A DNA stretch of 64,000 nt from Providencia rettgeri (GCF_001874625.1 NZ_CP017671.1:4154001-4218000), one strand, 5' to 3'. Counted from the first letter of the stretch, positions 51,534 to 61,079 are shown. Program-made: numbers and translations. The notes: a model not told the origin generated them from the letters alone.

Positions 51534-53051
51534 ATGACAACCACCTCAAAAGCTGACAAATCCGACCCACTCATCACCTTACGAGACCTTTCCAAAAGCT
51601 TTGGGGGTCATCGTGCATTACGCAATATTGATTTGACGCTAAACAAAGGTGAGGTGCACTGTTTAGCAGGCACCAATGGGTGTGGAAAAAGTACCCTGAT
51701 CAAAACTATCAGCGGTGTGTACGCTCCTGATAATGGCAGTAAAATCGAGATTGATGGCAAAAGTTACCACCGGTTAACACCCGATAAAGCTCGTGAATTA
51801 GGCGTACAGGTTATCTATCAAGACTTATCGCTATTCCCTAACTTAACGGTGGCTGAAAATATCGCTTTTGAGCTGAACCTCAAAGGGTATTTTGGTTGGT
51901 TCCAAAAAAAGAAATTGCGCGAAAAAGCGTTAGAAATACTCAATGAACTCGCTTTTTCCATTAACCCAGATACGCCAGTTCAATTTTTACCCATTGCTCA
52001 GCGCCAACAAGTCGCTATCTGCCGTGCCTTAGTCGCGGATGCTCGCCTAGTAATTATGGATGAGCCAACGGCGTCCCTCACTCGAACCGAAGTAAATCAA
52101 TTACTATCGACAGTGAACTACTTAAAAAACAAAGGGATCACCGTCGTTTTTGTCAGTCATCGACTTGAAGAAGTCAAGGAAATATCTGACCGCATTACGG
52201 TGATCCGTGATGGGCAAAAAATTGGCACATGGCCTGCTGAAGGCTTAACCACCCGCAAAATTACCGAACTCATGACCGGTTTAGACATCGTTCATGAACG
52301 CAAACCCCCAAACAATGCGGAAGATAGACGTACGGTTCTAGAAGTTAAAAACTTCAGCCGCTCAGGCCAATATCAAGATATTTCGTTGAGTTTAAAACGC
52401 GGTGAGGTATTAGGTTTATGTGGTTTGCTCGGTTCCGGCCGTACTGAACTAGCGCTCTCTTTATTTGGTATTACTCACCCCGATAATGGTGAGTTACGTA
52501 TTGAAGGTAAACCCGTTAAGCTGAAGAACAATACCGAAGCGATTAAACACGGTATTGGCTATGTATCCGAAGACCGCCTAACGTTAGGTGCGATATTACA
52601 GCAATCTATCGCCGATAATATGGTCATTTCCATTCTTGATCGTTTAAAAACCCCATTGCATTTGATTGATGAAAAACAATGTCAAGACATTGTCCAAGAG
52701 TGGATTGCTGACTTAGATATTAAAGTAACTGACCCCAATAACCCCCTTTCCACGCTATCTGGCGGTAACCAACAAAAAGTGGTTCTTGCTAAATGGATTT
52801 TAACTCGCCCAAAAGTATTGATTTTAGACTCCCCAACTGTGGGTGTCGATATTGGTGCAAAAGACAGTATTTATAAATTAATTCACCGTTTATCTGGTGT
52901 GGGTATTTCAATTCTTCTAATTACCGATGAAGCCTCCGAAGCTTATTATAACTGCGACAGAATTTTACATATGAAACAAGGAACTATCGTCAAAGAAATC
53001 ATGACAGATTCCATCAATGAGCAACAGTTGGAGGAAATCATCAATGGCTAA
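51534..53051 (+). CDS. Sugar ABC transporter duplicated ATP-binding protein (RbsA-like)
   Basis: A 505-residue protein with two ABC domains. N-domain: Walker A GTNGCGKST, degenerate signature LPIAQRQQVAICRAL, Walker B LVIMDEPTASL. C-domain: GLLGSGRTE in place of Walker A, signature LSGGNQQKV, and VLILDSPTVGVDIGAKD. This is the RbsA/XylG/AraG layout. I start at MTTTSKADKSD after AGGAAT; a longer in-frame start would add 30 residues. It overlaps the next permease gene by eight bases. Confidence 0.93.
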   Translation: MTTTSKADKSDPLITLRDLSKSFGGHRALRNIDLTLNKGEVHCLAGTNGCGKSTLIKTISGVYAPDNGSKIEIDGKSYHRLTPDKARELGVQVIYQDLSLFPNLTVAENIAFELNLKGYFGWFQKKKLREKALEILNELAFSINPDTPVQFLPIAQRQQVAICRALVADARLVIMDEPTASLTRTEVNQLLSTVNYLKNKGITVVFVSHRLEEVKEISDRITVIRDGQKIGTWPAEGLTTRKITELMTGLDIVHERKPPNNAEDRRTVLEVKNFSRSGQYQDISLSLKRGEVLGLCGLLGSGRTELALSLFGITHPDNGELRIEGKPVKLKNNTEAIKHGIGYVSEDRLTLGAILQQSIADNMVISILDRLKTPLHLIDEKQCQDIVQEWIADLDIKVTDPNNPLSTLSGGNQQKVVLAKWILTRPKVLILDSPTVGVDIGAKDSIYKLIHRLSGVGISILLITDEASEAYYNCDRILHMKQGTIVKEIMTDSINEQQLEEIING

Positions 53052-54033
53052 TTGGCAAAAACTTCGACCACAATCAGTTGAAGGTTGGTTAATTTGGGTC
53101 ATTATCATTATGGTGGTTTTCTTTACTGCTATGAGCCCACAATTTCTGACTATTCAAAACTTACTCGACCTAAGTGAAAGCTATGCAGTGACAGGTGTCT
53201 TTGCTTTAGGGTTATTTGTCGTCTTAGTCACTGGTGGGATAGATATTTCTTTTGCGGCCGTAGCTTCCGTCGTTCAATACGTCATAGCAACATGGTTATT
53301 ACAAGGAATTATTGCTAGCCCAGCCCTGAGTATCACATTGGCGATTGTCATTGGTATCGCTTTTGGTTTAATCAATGCAATATTAATTTACTCCCTCAAT
53401 GTGGTTTCCATCATTATCACCATCAGCATGCAATCATTGTTATTTGGCATGCTGATGTGGTTAACAAATGGCCATAGTATTTATGATTTACCCGATTGGT
53501 GGGTAGACCCTGTGACTATCTTGCCGTTCGAAGTCGATGGGGAATACTACCAAGTTGGCCTACCTCTTTTAGTGATGCTTGGTATTGCCTTCCTGACTTG
53601 GATTTTAATGAATAAAACCCATATTGGCCGCCAGTTATATGCGGTTGGGGGCAGCCAAGAGTCTGCGACTCGTATTGGTATTCGAGTTTCCGTCATTTAT
53701 TTGTTCGCTTATGGCTATCTAGGTGCTATGGCAGCCATTGGTGGCATGTTGCAAACTTACCGAATGAGTGAAGTGGTACCCAGTGCCCTCGTAGGAGGAG
53801 AACTCGATGTACTTGCTGCGGCGGTGTTAGGAGGGGCAAGTTTGTCGGGGGGACGCGGTACGGTGATCGGTACGCTCATGGGGGTTTTCCTGATCGGTAT
53901 CTTAAAGAATGGCCTCAACTTGATTGGCGTCTCTAACTATTTCGTCAATATCGTCATCGGCATGGTTATCCTCATTGCGATTTGTATTACTCACTACAAA
54001 AAACGCAAAGAGACGGACGTAGGTTTTGTTTAA
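53044..54033 (+). CDS. Sugar ABC transporter permease 1 (RbsC-like)
   Basis: A 329-residue inner-membrane permease of the ribose/AI-2 (BPD_transp_2) family, about eight helices; GLFVVLVTGGIDISFAAVASV and AAAVLGGASLSGGRGTVIGT are its conserved blocks. GGAGG lies ahead of the start, which overlaps the ATPase stop. With a second, different permease it forms a heterodimeric channel, as in LsrCD and the rhamnose importer. Confidence 0.92.
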   Translation: MANWQKLRPQSVEGWLIWVIIIMVVFFTAMSPQFLTIQNLLDLSESYAVTGVFALGLFVVLVTGGIDISFAAVASVVQYVIATWLLQGIIASPALSITLAIVIGIAFGLINAILIYSLNVVSIIITISMQSLLFGMLMWLTNGHSIYDLPDWWVDPVTILPFEVDGEYYQVGLPLLVMLGIAFLTWILMNKTHIGRQLYAVGGSQESATRIGIRVSVIYLFAYGYLGAMAAIGGMLQTYRMSEVVPSALVGGELDVLAAAVLGGASLSGGRGTVIGTLMGVFLIGILKNGLNLIGVSNYFVNIVIGMVILIAICITHYKKRKETDVGFV

Positions 54034-54046
54034 CAGGAATATCACC

Positions 54047-55081
54047 ATGAAAAAACACGCTTTTTTTAAAATTGATGGCTCTGTTATCGGACTGCTTTCA
54101 ATCTTCTTATTGGCGATTGCTGCATTCAGCATCGCTATGCCGGGGCATTTTTTTACGCAAAATACTTTTTTAAGTATTACCTTCCAATTACCTGAGCTAG
54201 GTTTACTCACTTTTGCCATGTTTGTCCCGATGTTAAGCGGTGGTTTAAACCTTGCGATTATCAGCACCGCTAACTTAACGGGCTTATTTATGGCGTGGGT
54301 CTTTATTAATTACCTACCCGTGGAGGCAGGAACTGGTACGCAATTAATGTGGTTATTATTGGCATTAGTCGGTGCAACGGTCATCGCGGTAATTATTGGC
54401 ACACTCACAGGGCTAATGATTTCCCATATCGGTGCCCACCCAATTCTAGTCACACTTGGTACGATGACCATTATCAGTGGTATTGGGGTTTACCTTACTA
54501 AAGGTGCCGCACTCAGCGGTATGCCACCGATTGTACGTGCTATTGGTGCTGACACTGTATTTGGTGTCCCTATTGCTATGATTATCTTTATTGTCACCGC
54601 TATATTGTTAGCCCTATTTTTAGGTTGTACACGCTTAGGGAAAAACATTTACATGAGTGGCAGTAATATCAATGCCACATGGTTCAGCGGTATTCGTACA
54701 GACCGCGTAATGATCGCCATCTATACCATTTCTAGCCTTCTGTGCGTACTTGCAGGCCTCATTATGATGGCACGCTTTAACTCTGCACGTATGGGCTATG
54801 GTGACTCTTATTTATTACTCACCATCCTTGCCATTGTATTAGGTGGGACTAACCCATTTGGCGGAGTTGGGAAAGTTAGCCGTGTATTCTGCGCTTTATT
54901 AGTTTTACAAGTCATCGCAACGGGTTTAAGCCTACTGGGAGTCAGCCTGCACTTTAACCTTGCGGTTTGGGGGATCACCCTAATTTTGGCACTGGCGTTC
55001 AAATTCTTCAAAGAAAGATGGAGTGCTAAACGAGCCATGACCCGCAACCAGCGCCTTAATAAAACATCACCACAAAGTTAA
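54047..55081 (+). CDS. Sugar ABC transporter permease 2
   Basis: A 344-residue permease related to permease 1: MFVPMLSGGLNLAIISTANLTGL and LLTILAIVLGGTNPFGGVGKV are the matching family blocks. Start at MKKHAFFKID, 13 bases after the previous stop with AGGA upstream. Second half of the heterodimeric membrane channel. Confidence 0.92.
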   Translation: MKKHAFFKIDGSVIGLLSIFLLAIAAFSIAMPGHFFTQNTFLSITFQLPELGLLTFAMFVPMLSGGLNLAIISTANLTGLFMAWVFINYLPVEAGTGTQLMWLLLALVGATVIAVIIGTLTGLMISHIGAHPILVTLGTMTIISGIGVYLTKGAALSGMPPIVRAIGADTVFGVPIAMIIFIVTAILLALFLGCTRLGKNIYMSGSNINATWFSGIRTDRVMIAIYTISSLLCVLAGLIMMARFNSARMGYGDSYLLLTILAIVLGGTNPFGGVGKVSRVFCALLVLQVIATGLSLLGVSLHFNLAVWGITLILALAFKFFKERWSAKRAMTRNQRLNKTSPQS

Positions 55082-55100
55082 ATTTTTCAGGGAGAACACC

Positions 55101-55964
55101 ATGCGCAAGCATCCAATTGGAATTTATGAAAAAGCATTACCTAAAGATAGCAGTTGGTTAGAGAAATTAGCGTTAGCTAAAGCCGCTGGATTTGATTTTG
55201 TTGAAATGTCAGTGGATGAAACCGACGAACGCCTTGCACGCTTGGACTGGAACCAAGCTGAGCGCCTAGACATTGTCAAAGCCATCCAGCAAACTGGCGT
55301 GCGTATTCCAACAATGTGTTTATCTGGTCACCGCCGTTTCCCTTTCGGTAGCCACGATGAAGCAACTCGCATGATGGCTTATTCCTTGATGGAAAAAGCC
55401 ATCAAATTAGCGCAAGACCTTGGGATCCGGACTATCCAACTTGCAGGTTACGATGTCTATTATGAAGAGCAAGATGCACAGACCATTGCCCATTTTGAAA
55501 AAGGGATGCAATGGGTCAGTGAAGTTGCCGCAGCGGCTCAGGTAATGTGTGCCGTAGAGATCATGGATACGCCATTTATGAATTCCATCACTAAGTGGCA
55601 AGCCCTATCTGACAAAATTCGCTCTCCATGGTTTTCTGTTTACCCTGACGTGGGTAACTTGACCGCATGGGGGAATAATGTCGAACAGGAATTCACACAA
55701 GGCATTGAGCACGTCACGGCTATTCACTTGAAAGATACCTACGCGGTAACAGAAACCTGCCAAGGCCAATTCCGTGATGTCCCTTTTGGGGAAGGTTGTG
55801 TCGATTTTGTGAATTTATTCAAACTATTAAAGCGTTTAAATTATCGCGGTACCTTTTTGATTGAAATGTGGACAGAAAAAGCAGAAGAACCATTGATTGA
55901 AATCATTAAGGCTCGTCATTGGATAGAAGATAAAATGCAACAAGCTGGTTGGTACAACGCTTAA
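55101..55964 (+). CDS. ulaE: L-ribulose/L-xylulose 5-phosphate 3-epimerase (UlaE/SgbU-like)
   Basis: A 287-residue TIM-barrel isomerase colinear with E. coli UlaE and SgbU: PIGIYEKALPKDSSWLEKL, GFDFVEMSVDETDERLARLDW, MCLSGHRRFPFGS, IQLAGYDVYYEE, AVEIMDTPFMNS, and IHLKDT for metal binding. It converts L-xylulose 5-phosphate into L-ribulose 5-phosphate, the step between the kinase downstream and the AraD-type epimerase. AGGGAG precedes the start. The symbol marks the orthologue-like family member; SgbU is the equally likely name. Confidence 0.9.
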   Translation: MRKHPIGIYEKALPKDSSWLEKLALAKAAGFDFVEMSVDETDERLARLDWNQAERLDIVKAIQQTGVRIPTMCLSGHRRFPFGSHDEATRMMAYSLMEKAIKLAQDLGIRTIQLAGYDVYYEEQDAQTIAHFEKGMQWVSEVAAAAQVMCAVEIMDTPFMNSITKWQALSDKIRSPWFSVYPDVGNLTAWGNNVEQEFTQGIEHVTAIHLKDTYAVTETCQGQFRDVPFGEGCVDFVNLFKLLKRLNYRGTFLIEMWTEKAEEPLIEIIKARHWIEDKMQQAGWYNA

Positions 55965-55975
55965 AGGAGCCCACA

Positions 55976-57448
55976 ATGAATGCATTTTTTATGGGTGTCG
56001 ACCTTGGTGGTACTGTTATTAAAGCGGGAGTCTACACACCTGAAGGCCAAGAAATTGTTGTTGCAGAGCACCCTTTCCCCACTGAGAGCCCTGAAGCAGG
56101 GTTTAGTGAACGAAATATGGATGTGCTATGGGAAGCAGCCTGTAGCGTGATCCGCGAAGCGATTAAAAATAGCCGCTTGAATGCTTCACAAATTTCGGGC
56201 GTTAGCTTTTCTTCGCACGGTAAGGGCCTCTATTTACTCGATAAACACGGCAAACCCGTTAGAAATGGGATTGTATCTTCGGATTCCCGCGCTCAGGCCA
56301 TTGTTGATGAATGGCATAAAAATGGCACGGCAGACAAAGCCTATCCGCTGAGTTTACAGCAGCTCTGGGCTTCTCACCCTGTCGCATTACTACGCTGGTT
56401 AAAAGAAAACGAACCCGATAACTACCGGAGTACAGGTCATGTTTTAATGGTACATGACTATATTCGCTATCGCCTTACTGACCAAATTGCCTGTGAAGAA
56501 ACTAATATTTCAGGTAGCCAGTTATTTAACCAAACTAAATCAAGTTACGACCCTAGCTTATGCAAACTATTTGGTATTGACGAGGTCAATGACAAATTAG
56601 CACCAGTGATCAATTCAGCCCAACTAGCGGGGACTGTAACGCATAAAGCAGCAGCAGAATGTGGCCTGACAGAAGGGACGCCTGTCTTTGGTGGTTTCTT
56701 CGATGTTGTCGGTGCAGCCTTGGCTTCGGGCGTCAATCAAAAAGATAAACTGAGTGCAGTTGCTGGGACATGGACAATCTCCACCCGTGTTTTTGATGAA
56801 ATTATCCCATCAGATTACCCGTATGTTTGGAGCAAATACTGTATTCCAGGTACTTATTTTGTCCATGAAGGAAGCCCAACGTCAGCCAGTAACCTCGCGT
56901 GGTTTACGCGCCATTTCTTCAATCAACGCTTACAGGACTATGAGGTACTTAACCATTGCGTAGCCGAAGGGGCAACAAGGCAAAATGATATCCTATTTTT
57001 CCCTTGGCTATATGGCTCTAATTACCATAGTAACCTGCATGGCGGCCTATTAGGTTTAAGTTCTCACCATACAGATGCAGATATTGTTTACGCGATTTAC
57101 CAAGGTATTGTGTTCTCTCACTTGCTGCATCAAGACCGCATTGTTGGGCTCGATAATACCACTGAGTCCATTCGCTTTACGGGTGGCCCAACCCACTCCC
57201 CATTGTGGATGCAAATGTTCTGTGATGCGAGTAATTTACCGTTAGATGTCGTCAACATACAACAGTCTGGCTGCCAAGCGGCGGCGCTGTGTGCTGCCGT
57301 TGGAACAGGTTATTATTCCGGCTTCGATGTCGCCATTTCAGCCAGTACAGCGAAAATGACAACTTACCAACCCAATGCCGTTGGGCATCAGCAATTACGC
57401 GATAAATTTGCTCGTTTTAAATCCGTGGCGGATGCTCTGAGCCGCTAA
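55976..57448 (+). CDS. lyxK: L-xylulose kinase-like FGGY carbohydrate kinase
   Basis: A 490-residue FGGY kinase closely following E. coli LyxK: GVDLGGTVIKAGVYT, FSSHGKGLYLLDKHGKPV, VSSDSRAQAIVD, QLWASHPVALLRWLKENEPD, HDYIRYRLT, FDVVGAALASGV, AGTWTISTR, PWLYGSNYHSN, TGGPTHSPLWMQMFCD. It should phosphorylate L-xylulose with ATP. I start at MNAFFMGVDL, preceded by AAGGAG, not at an in-frame start inside the previous gene. It ends the operon at a strong terminator. Kinase type is well supported; exact sugar is inference from LyxK similarity and neighbours. Confidence 0.9.
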   Translation: MNAFFMGVDLGGTVIKAGVYTPEGQEIVVAEHPFPTESPEAGFSERNMDVLWEAACSVIREAIKNSRLNASQISGVSFSSHGKGLYLLDKHGKPVRNGIVSSDSRAQAIVDEWHKNGTADKAYPLSLQQLWASHPVALLRWLKENEPDNYRSTGHVLMVHDYIRYRLTDQIACEETNISGSQLFNQTKSSYDPSLCKLFGIDEVNDKLAPVINSAQLAGTVTHKAAAECGLTEGTPVFGGFFDVVGAALASGVNQKDKLSAVAGTWTISTRVFDEIIPSDYPYVWSKYCIPGTYFVHEGSPTSASNLAWFTRHFFNQRLQDYEVLNHCVAEGATRQNDILFFPWLYGSNYHSNLHGGLLGLSSHHTDADIVYAIYQGIVFSHLLHQDRIVGLDNTTESIRFTGGPTHSPLWMQMFCDASNLPLDVVNIQQSGCQAAALCAAVGTGYYSGFDVAISASTAKMTTYQPNAVGHQQLRDKFARFKSVADALSR

Positions 57449-57466
57449 TTAAGGTTTTATATCGAT

Positions 57467-57502
57467 AAAAAGGCAGCGCTGACATTAGGCCCTGCCTTTT
57501 TT
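57467..57502. terminator. Strong bidirectional terminator
   Basis: AAAAAGGCAG (57467-57476), 15-base loop, CTGCCTTTTT (57492-57501): perfect 10-bp stem with T-runs on both strands, between lyxK and a convergent gene. Confidence 0.93.
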
Positions 57503-57508
57503 GTTTAG

Positions 57509-58852
57509 TTAATCCGCAATAATTTTTGTATTAACGGTTACAGGGGAAAGTACTGTGTCCTGCGGTAAGCTATCGTATTTTACAAATTCATCTCGTGGAA
57601 AAACAAATACATCAATATCTTTTTCTGGTGTGATGGTATCCGCTACAATGCTTTTATCTGGGGATGTCAGGTTAGTTTCAACCCCTAACCAAGACGCGAA
57701 GTAATCAAATAAATTCCATTCACTCAAGGTCTCATCACGGAACTCACGTTGAGTATCATCAGAGTTCATAACCACTAATGGAATTTGATACGCTCCTTTG
57801 ACTAATTGGCCATGGCGCAAATACAAGTTCCCTTCTTTAATGAATCCGTTATATTCCGCCTCTAGAGCAGCCACGTGTTGCTTATTCGCTTTCACCAAAC
57901 CTTGCCCATGGTCGGCAAAATAAAGAATGGAGAAAGGATGTTCGCCATTTTTATTATTTTCTTGCAAGGTTTTATAAATATCGCCAATAAAATCATCGCT
58001 CAGTTTGATGGCAGAAACATAACAATTCACCAAACTTCCCCAGCCTGTATCGAATTGTTCTGGATTAATGTTGTAGTTATTTTTAACTAGCTCGCAAGCT
58101 CCTTTTGGCCAGCCGTCATGGTGAGGTCCCCACATATGGACAAAAATGACTTTTTCTTTATCTGAAGGGTTATTTAATGCAGCTTTAAATGCAGGTAACA
58201 TTTTAAAATCATTGGTCAGCTTATTTACGCTATCATCAACGACAAATTTTTCTTGAACAAATAGGTTATCAAACCCTGTTTTATTGTCTCTTACAGGTAA
58301 AAAATAGTCAGCTTTTAAGAAATAGTTAGTAAACCCTATCTCATCATCCCCAAAACTACCGTTGTTACCAATATAATAAGTTTCATAGCCCGCTTTATTG
58401 GCTAAATCGACAATCGAATTATTATTGTAGTAAGGCTTTTCATGATGCTCTGTAATGGTATTTAAATCATTCTTCGCTAAAGCGCGGGTTAATGTGGGCA
58501 CCGTATTGGACGCTGCACTGATAAAGTTGTTAAAGAAACGTCCATTCACGGAAGATAAAAATGGCGTATTTTCCAATGGGTAGCCATACGTATTCATGTA
58601 ATTTTTATTGGTACTTTCGCCAATAATCACCACTTTGATTTTATATTTAGGGTCATTTTTTTTGGTGATCTGAATATCGCTAGCCGTTTCCACCCCAAAA
58701 CATAAGTCCGCATTGGTTTTTGCGCCTTGTATTAATTCTGGAGTACAGGCTTTCTTATACACACCTGTGTTTTCACTGTTATTCGCTTGAGCCAACGAAA
58801 CGCTGGCTAACAAAAGTGCACTATAAAGTGCAGTCATTTTAATTACTTTCAT
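57509..58852 (-). CDS. Soluble periplasmic phosphoethanolamine-transferase-like protein
   Basis: A 447-residue exported protein with a signal peptide (about 1-23, MTALYSALLLASVSLAQA then NNSE) and a sulfatase-fold catalytic domain like EptA/EptB. VIIGESTNKNYMNTYGY contains the metal Glu79 and nucleophile Thr81; SAASNTVPTLTRAL, HMWGPHH, FADHGQG (Asp314, His315) and LRHGQL (His347) complete the site. Known phosphoethanolamine transferases have about five N-terminal membrane helices; this one has none, only a secretion signal. It may modify a soluble periplasmic glycan or protein, or act as a phosphodiesterase/sulfatase. No operon partners. Confidence 0.8.
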   Translation of the reverse strand: MKVIKMTALYSALLLASVSLAQANNSENTGVYKKACTPELIQGAKTNADLCFGVETASDIQITKKNDPKYKIKVVIIGESTNKNYMNTYGYPLENTPFLSSVNGRFFNNFISAASNTVPTLTRALAKNDLNTITEHHEKPYYNNNSIVDLANKAGYETYYIGNNGSFGDDEIGFTNYFLKADYFLPVRDNKTGFDNLFVQEKFVVDDSVNKLTNDFKMLPAFKAALNNPSDKEKVIFVHMWGPHHDGWPKGACELVKNNYNINPEQFDTGWGSLVNCYVSAIKLSDDFIGDIYKTLQENNKNGEHPFSILYFADHGQGLVKANKQHVAALEAEYNGFIKEGNLYLRHGQLVKGAYQIPLVVMNSDDTQREFRDETLSEWNLFDYFASWLGVETNLTSPDKSIVADTITPEKDIDVFVFPRDEFVKYDSLPQDTVLSPVTVNTKIIAD

Positions 58853-59172
58853 GTTCAGAACCTCATCTTCATAACTTATTATTTTTTGAGTTGCTGTGGT
58901 GTAGTCAGGGCAGAGCTTGTGAAATCAGTTAATAATTGAACTGAAATTTCACTCAAATATTAATATATTGAAATAATATTTCATTGAAAGACTATAAATA
59001 AGAAATTGGGATACAGATAACAATAATAAAACACGAGAATTCACACAGTTATCTCATACTTCCCTATAATTTCTTATCCGTGAAAAATAAATGTATTTAA
59101 AAACAAAGTGTTATATCAATATATTTTCATCAGATACAGCTTAAAAAACGTTACATCCTTTACATAATGAAC

Positions 59173-59188
59173 TGTGATAGGGATCAGT
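59173..59188 (+). promoter_or_regulatory. CRP-like site ahead of kguE
   Basis: TGTGATAGGGATCAGT: left half-site perfect, right half three of five bases (TCA). Distance to the PtxS-type palindrome is about 70 bases, consistent with activation upstream of a repressor-controlled promoter. Confidence 0.4.
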
Positions 59189-59258
59189 TATTAAGCATTC
59201 ATCGGAGTTTGATTAGTGATGTGGCTCTTATTTTTATCTTTCATTGCTAGAAAACAAA

Positions 59259-59274
59259 ATGGAACCGGTTCCAT
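59259..59274. promoter_or_regulatory. PtxS/LacI-type operator of the kgu operon
   Basis: ATGGAACCGGTTCCAT, a perfect 16-base palindrome with the central CG step typical of LacI-family operators. The Pseudomonas PtxS site for 2-ketogluconate genes is TGAAACCGGTTTCA (from memory); only one base per arm differs in the shared 14-base core. Confidence 0.82.
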
Positions 59275-59331
59275 AATGATTTATTCTCAGAAAGACTAAA
59301 ACCATTACCTAAAATAAGGCAGAGGAAAATC

Positions 59332-60081
59332 ATGAGCAAAGATATTATTGTTGTCACTGCTGCCTATAGCACACAGGCAGTAAAACAGCTGGGTGGGCAG
59401 CAAGCTTTGCTGAATATTATTCAAGGGGCTAGCGCTGATGGCGTAGAGATCCGCCAAGAGCTTTTGCTGCCTAATGATAGGCTAGCTGACATTAGCAATC
59501 AGCTGAAATCAAGGCAATTAACCGCTGTCTATTCCGTTCCTGATACCCTATTTCAGCAACGTGAACCTATCATAATCAGCAAATTACAAGGTTATTTCGA
59601 CGAAGCCAAACAACTTAATGCACGTTTCTTAAAACTGTCACTCGGTGAACCACCTGAAAATTATGACTTGTCTGAAGTCATTAACGTTATCAATCGATAT
59701 ACAACACAACTCGTGATTGAGAATGACCAGACGGAAGCAGGTGGTCATATTGCCCCATTAGAGCGCTTTTTTAGGGGTGTTGCAGCACAAAACATCCCCA
59801 TTAAGATGGCTTTCGATATGGCCAACTGGTACTGGCAACACGAAGATCCTCTCAAAGCCGCCCACATATTTACTAAGCAAGTGGCCTATATTCACGTCAA
59901 GGCCTGTCAGTTACGTACTGATAAGCATGTGGCGGTCGCCCTTGATGACAGTGATGGTTCATGGGAAGAAGTGCTACAGATTTTGCCTAATAATGTACCA
60001 CGTGGCATTGAGTTTCCACTAGAAGGTCACGATTTACGTGCCATTACTGAACACTATGTTTCGCTATTAAAAGGGGTTTAA
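59332..60081 (+). CDS. kguE: KguE, TIM-barrel isomerase/epimerase of 2-ketogluconate catabolism
   Basis: A 249-residue xylose-isomerase-like TIM-barrel protein (EIRQ-type start with GVEIRQELL, then FLKLSLGEPPENY, VIENDQTEAGG, MAFDMANWYWQHEDP, YIHVKACQ, GIEFPLEG). It is the first gene of an operon whose order matches Pseudomonas kguEKTD. The precise reaction of KguE is not settled; it is described as an epimerase. GAGGAAA sits before the start. The gene is 58 bases after a PtxS-type operator. Confidence 0.85.
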   Translation: MSKDIIVVTAAYSTQAVKQLGGQQALLNIIQGASADGVEIRQELLLPNDRLADISNQLKSRQLTAVYSVPDTLFQQREPIIISKLQGYFDEAKQLNARFLKLSLGEPPENYDLSEVINVINRYTTQLVIENDQTEAGGHIAPLERFFRGVAAQNIPIKMAFDMANWYWQHEDPLKAAHIFTKQVAYIHVKACQLRTDKHVAVALDDSDGSWEEVLQILPNNVPRGIEFPLEGHDLRAITEHYVSLLKGV

Positions 60082-60085
60082 TATC

Positions 60086-61066
60086 ATGAAAAATCAATTA
60101 GATGTGGTGACCCTTGGTGAAGCTATGATGATGTTTGTGGCAACACAAACAGGGACATTGCACGAGGTAGAAAGTTTTATTCGTCGTGCGGCAGGAGCAG
60201 AGCTAAACGTAGCCATCGGCCTCGCTCGTCTTGGTTTAAAAAGTGGTTGGATTAGCCGTCTTGGTAATGACTCCTTCGGTCGCTTTATTCAATCGACTTT
60301 ACATAAAGAATTGGTGGATACTCAATGTGTTACTATTGATGCAAATTACCCAACTGGTTTTCAGTTAAAATCTAAAGCTCAAAATGGAACCGATCCCATC
60401 GTGGAATATTTCCGTAAGGGGTCAGCAGCAAGTCATTTAGACCTAACTGATTTTAATGAAGACTATTTTCTATCTGCTCGCCATTTACATTTAAGCGGAG
60501 TCGCTGCTGCGCTTTCTACCACCAGCTATCAACTGTCACTATACGCAGCAAAGTGGATGCGAAATGCAGGGAAAAGCCTATCATTTGATCCAAATTTACG
60601 CCCTTCACTCTGGCAAAATGAACAACAGATGGTCACCCAGCTAAACCAATTAGCATTCCAAGCAAACTGGGTATTACCCGGTTTAAAAGAAGGCAAGATT
60701 TTAACTGGTTTCGATAAACCTGAAGCCATTGCTGACTTTTATCTCGCCCATGGTGTCGATGCTGTGATCATTAAAACAGGTGAACAAGGGGCTTACTATA
60801 AAACAGCAACTAATCAACAAGGGGTTGTCGATGCAGTAGTTGTCAAAAATGTGGTTGATACCGTCGGCGCAGGTGATGGCTTCGCGGTCGGGGTGATCAG
60901 CGCATTATTAGAAGGGCAATCCCTCCCTCAAGCCATTAAACGAGGTAATTTTATTGGTGCTAGGGCTATCCAAGTCATTGGTGATAGCGAAGGCTTGCCT
61001 ACTAAGGTGCAATTACAGCAAGAAATGGCTTTATTATCCTCACCTACCGTCAACGCGGCATGCTAA
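60086..61066 (+). CDS. kguK: KguK, 2-ketogluconate kinase (PfkB family)
   Basis: A 326-residue ribokinase/PfkB kinase. VVTLGEAMMMFVA start, RRAAGAELNVAIGLARLG sugar-binding region and the C-terminal anion-hole signature DTVGAGDGFAVG. It phosphorylates 2-keto-D-gluconate at C6 with ATP; resemblance to KdgK (2-keto-3-deoxygluconate kinase) makes that the main alternative. Operon context (transporter, reductase, PtxS operator) favours 2-ketogluconate. Starts four bases after kguE. Confidence 0.87.
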   Translation: MKNQLDVVTLGEAMMMFVATQTGTLHEVESFIRRAAGAELNVAIGLARLGLKSGWISRLGNDSFGRFIQSTLHKELVDTQCVTIDANYPTGFQLKSKAQNGTDPIVEYFRKGSAASHLDLTDFNEDYFLSARHLHLSGVAAALSTTSYQLSLYAAKWMRNAGKSLSFDPNLRPSLWQNEQQMVTQLNQLAFQANWVLPGLKEGKILTGFDKPEAIADFYLAHGVDAVIIKTGEQGAYYKTATNQQGVVDAVVVKNVVDTVGAGDGFAVGVISALLEGQSLPQAIKRGNFIGARAIQVIGDSEGLPTKVQLQQEMALLSSPTVNAAC

Positions 61067-61079
61067 GAAGGAATATATT

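Larger units (their letters stand above)
58853..59331. promoter_or_regulatory. Divergent control region ahead of the kgu operon
   Basis: About 479 AT-rich bases. Elements for the kgu side: a CRP-like site TGTGA-N6-TCAGT (59173-59188) and the LacI/PtxS-type palindrome (59259-59274), which lies 58 bases before kguE. Nothing distinct was seen for the other direction. Confidence 0.55.
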
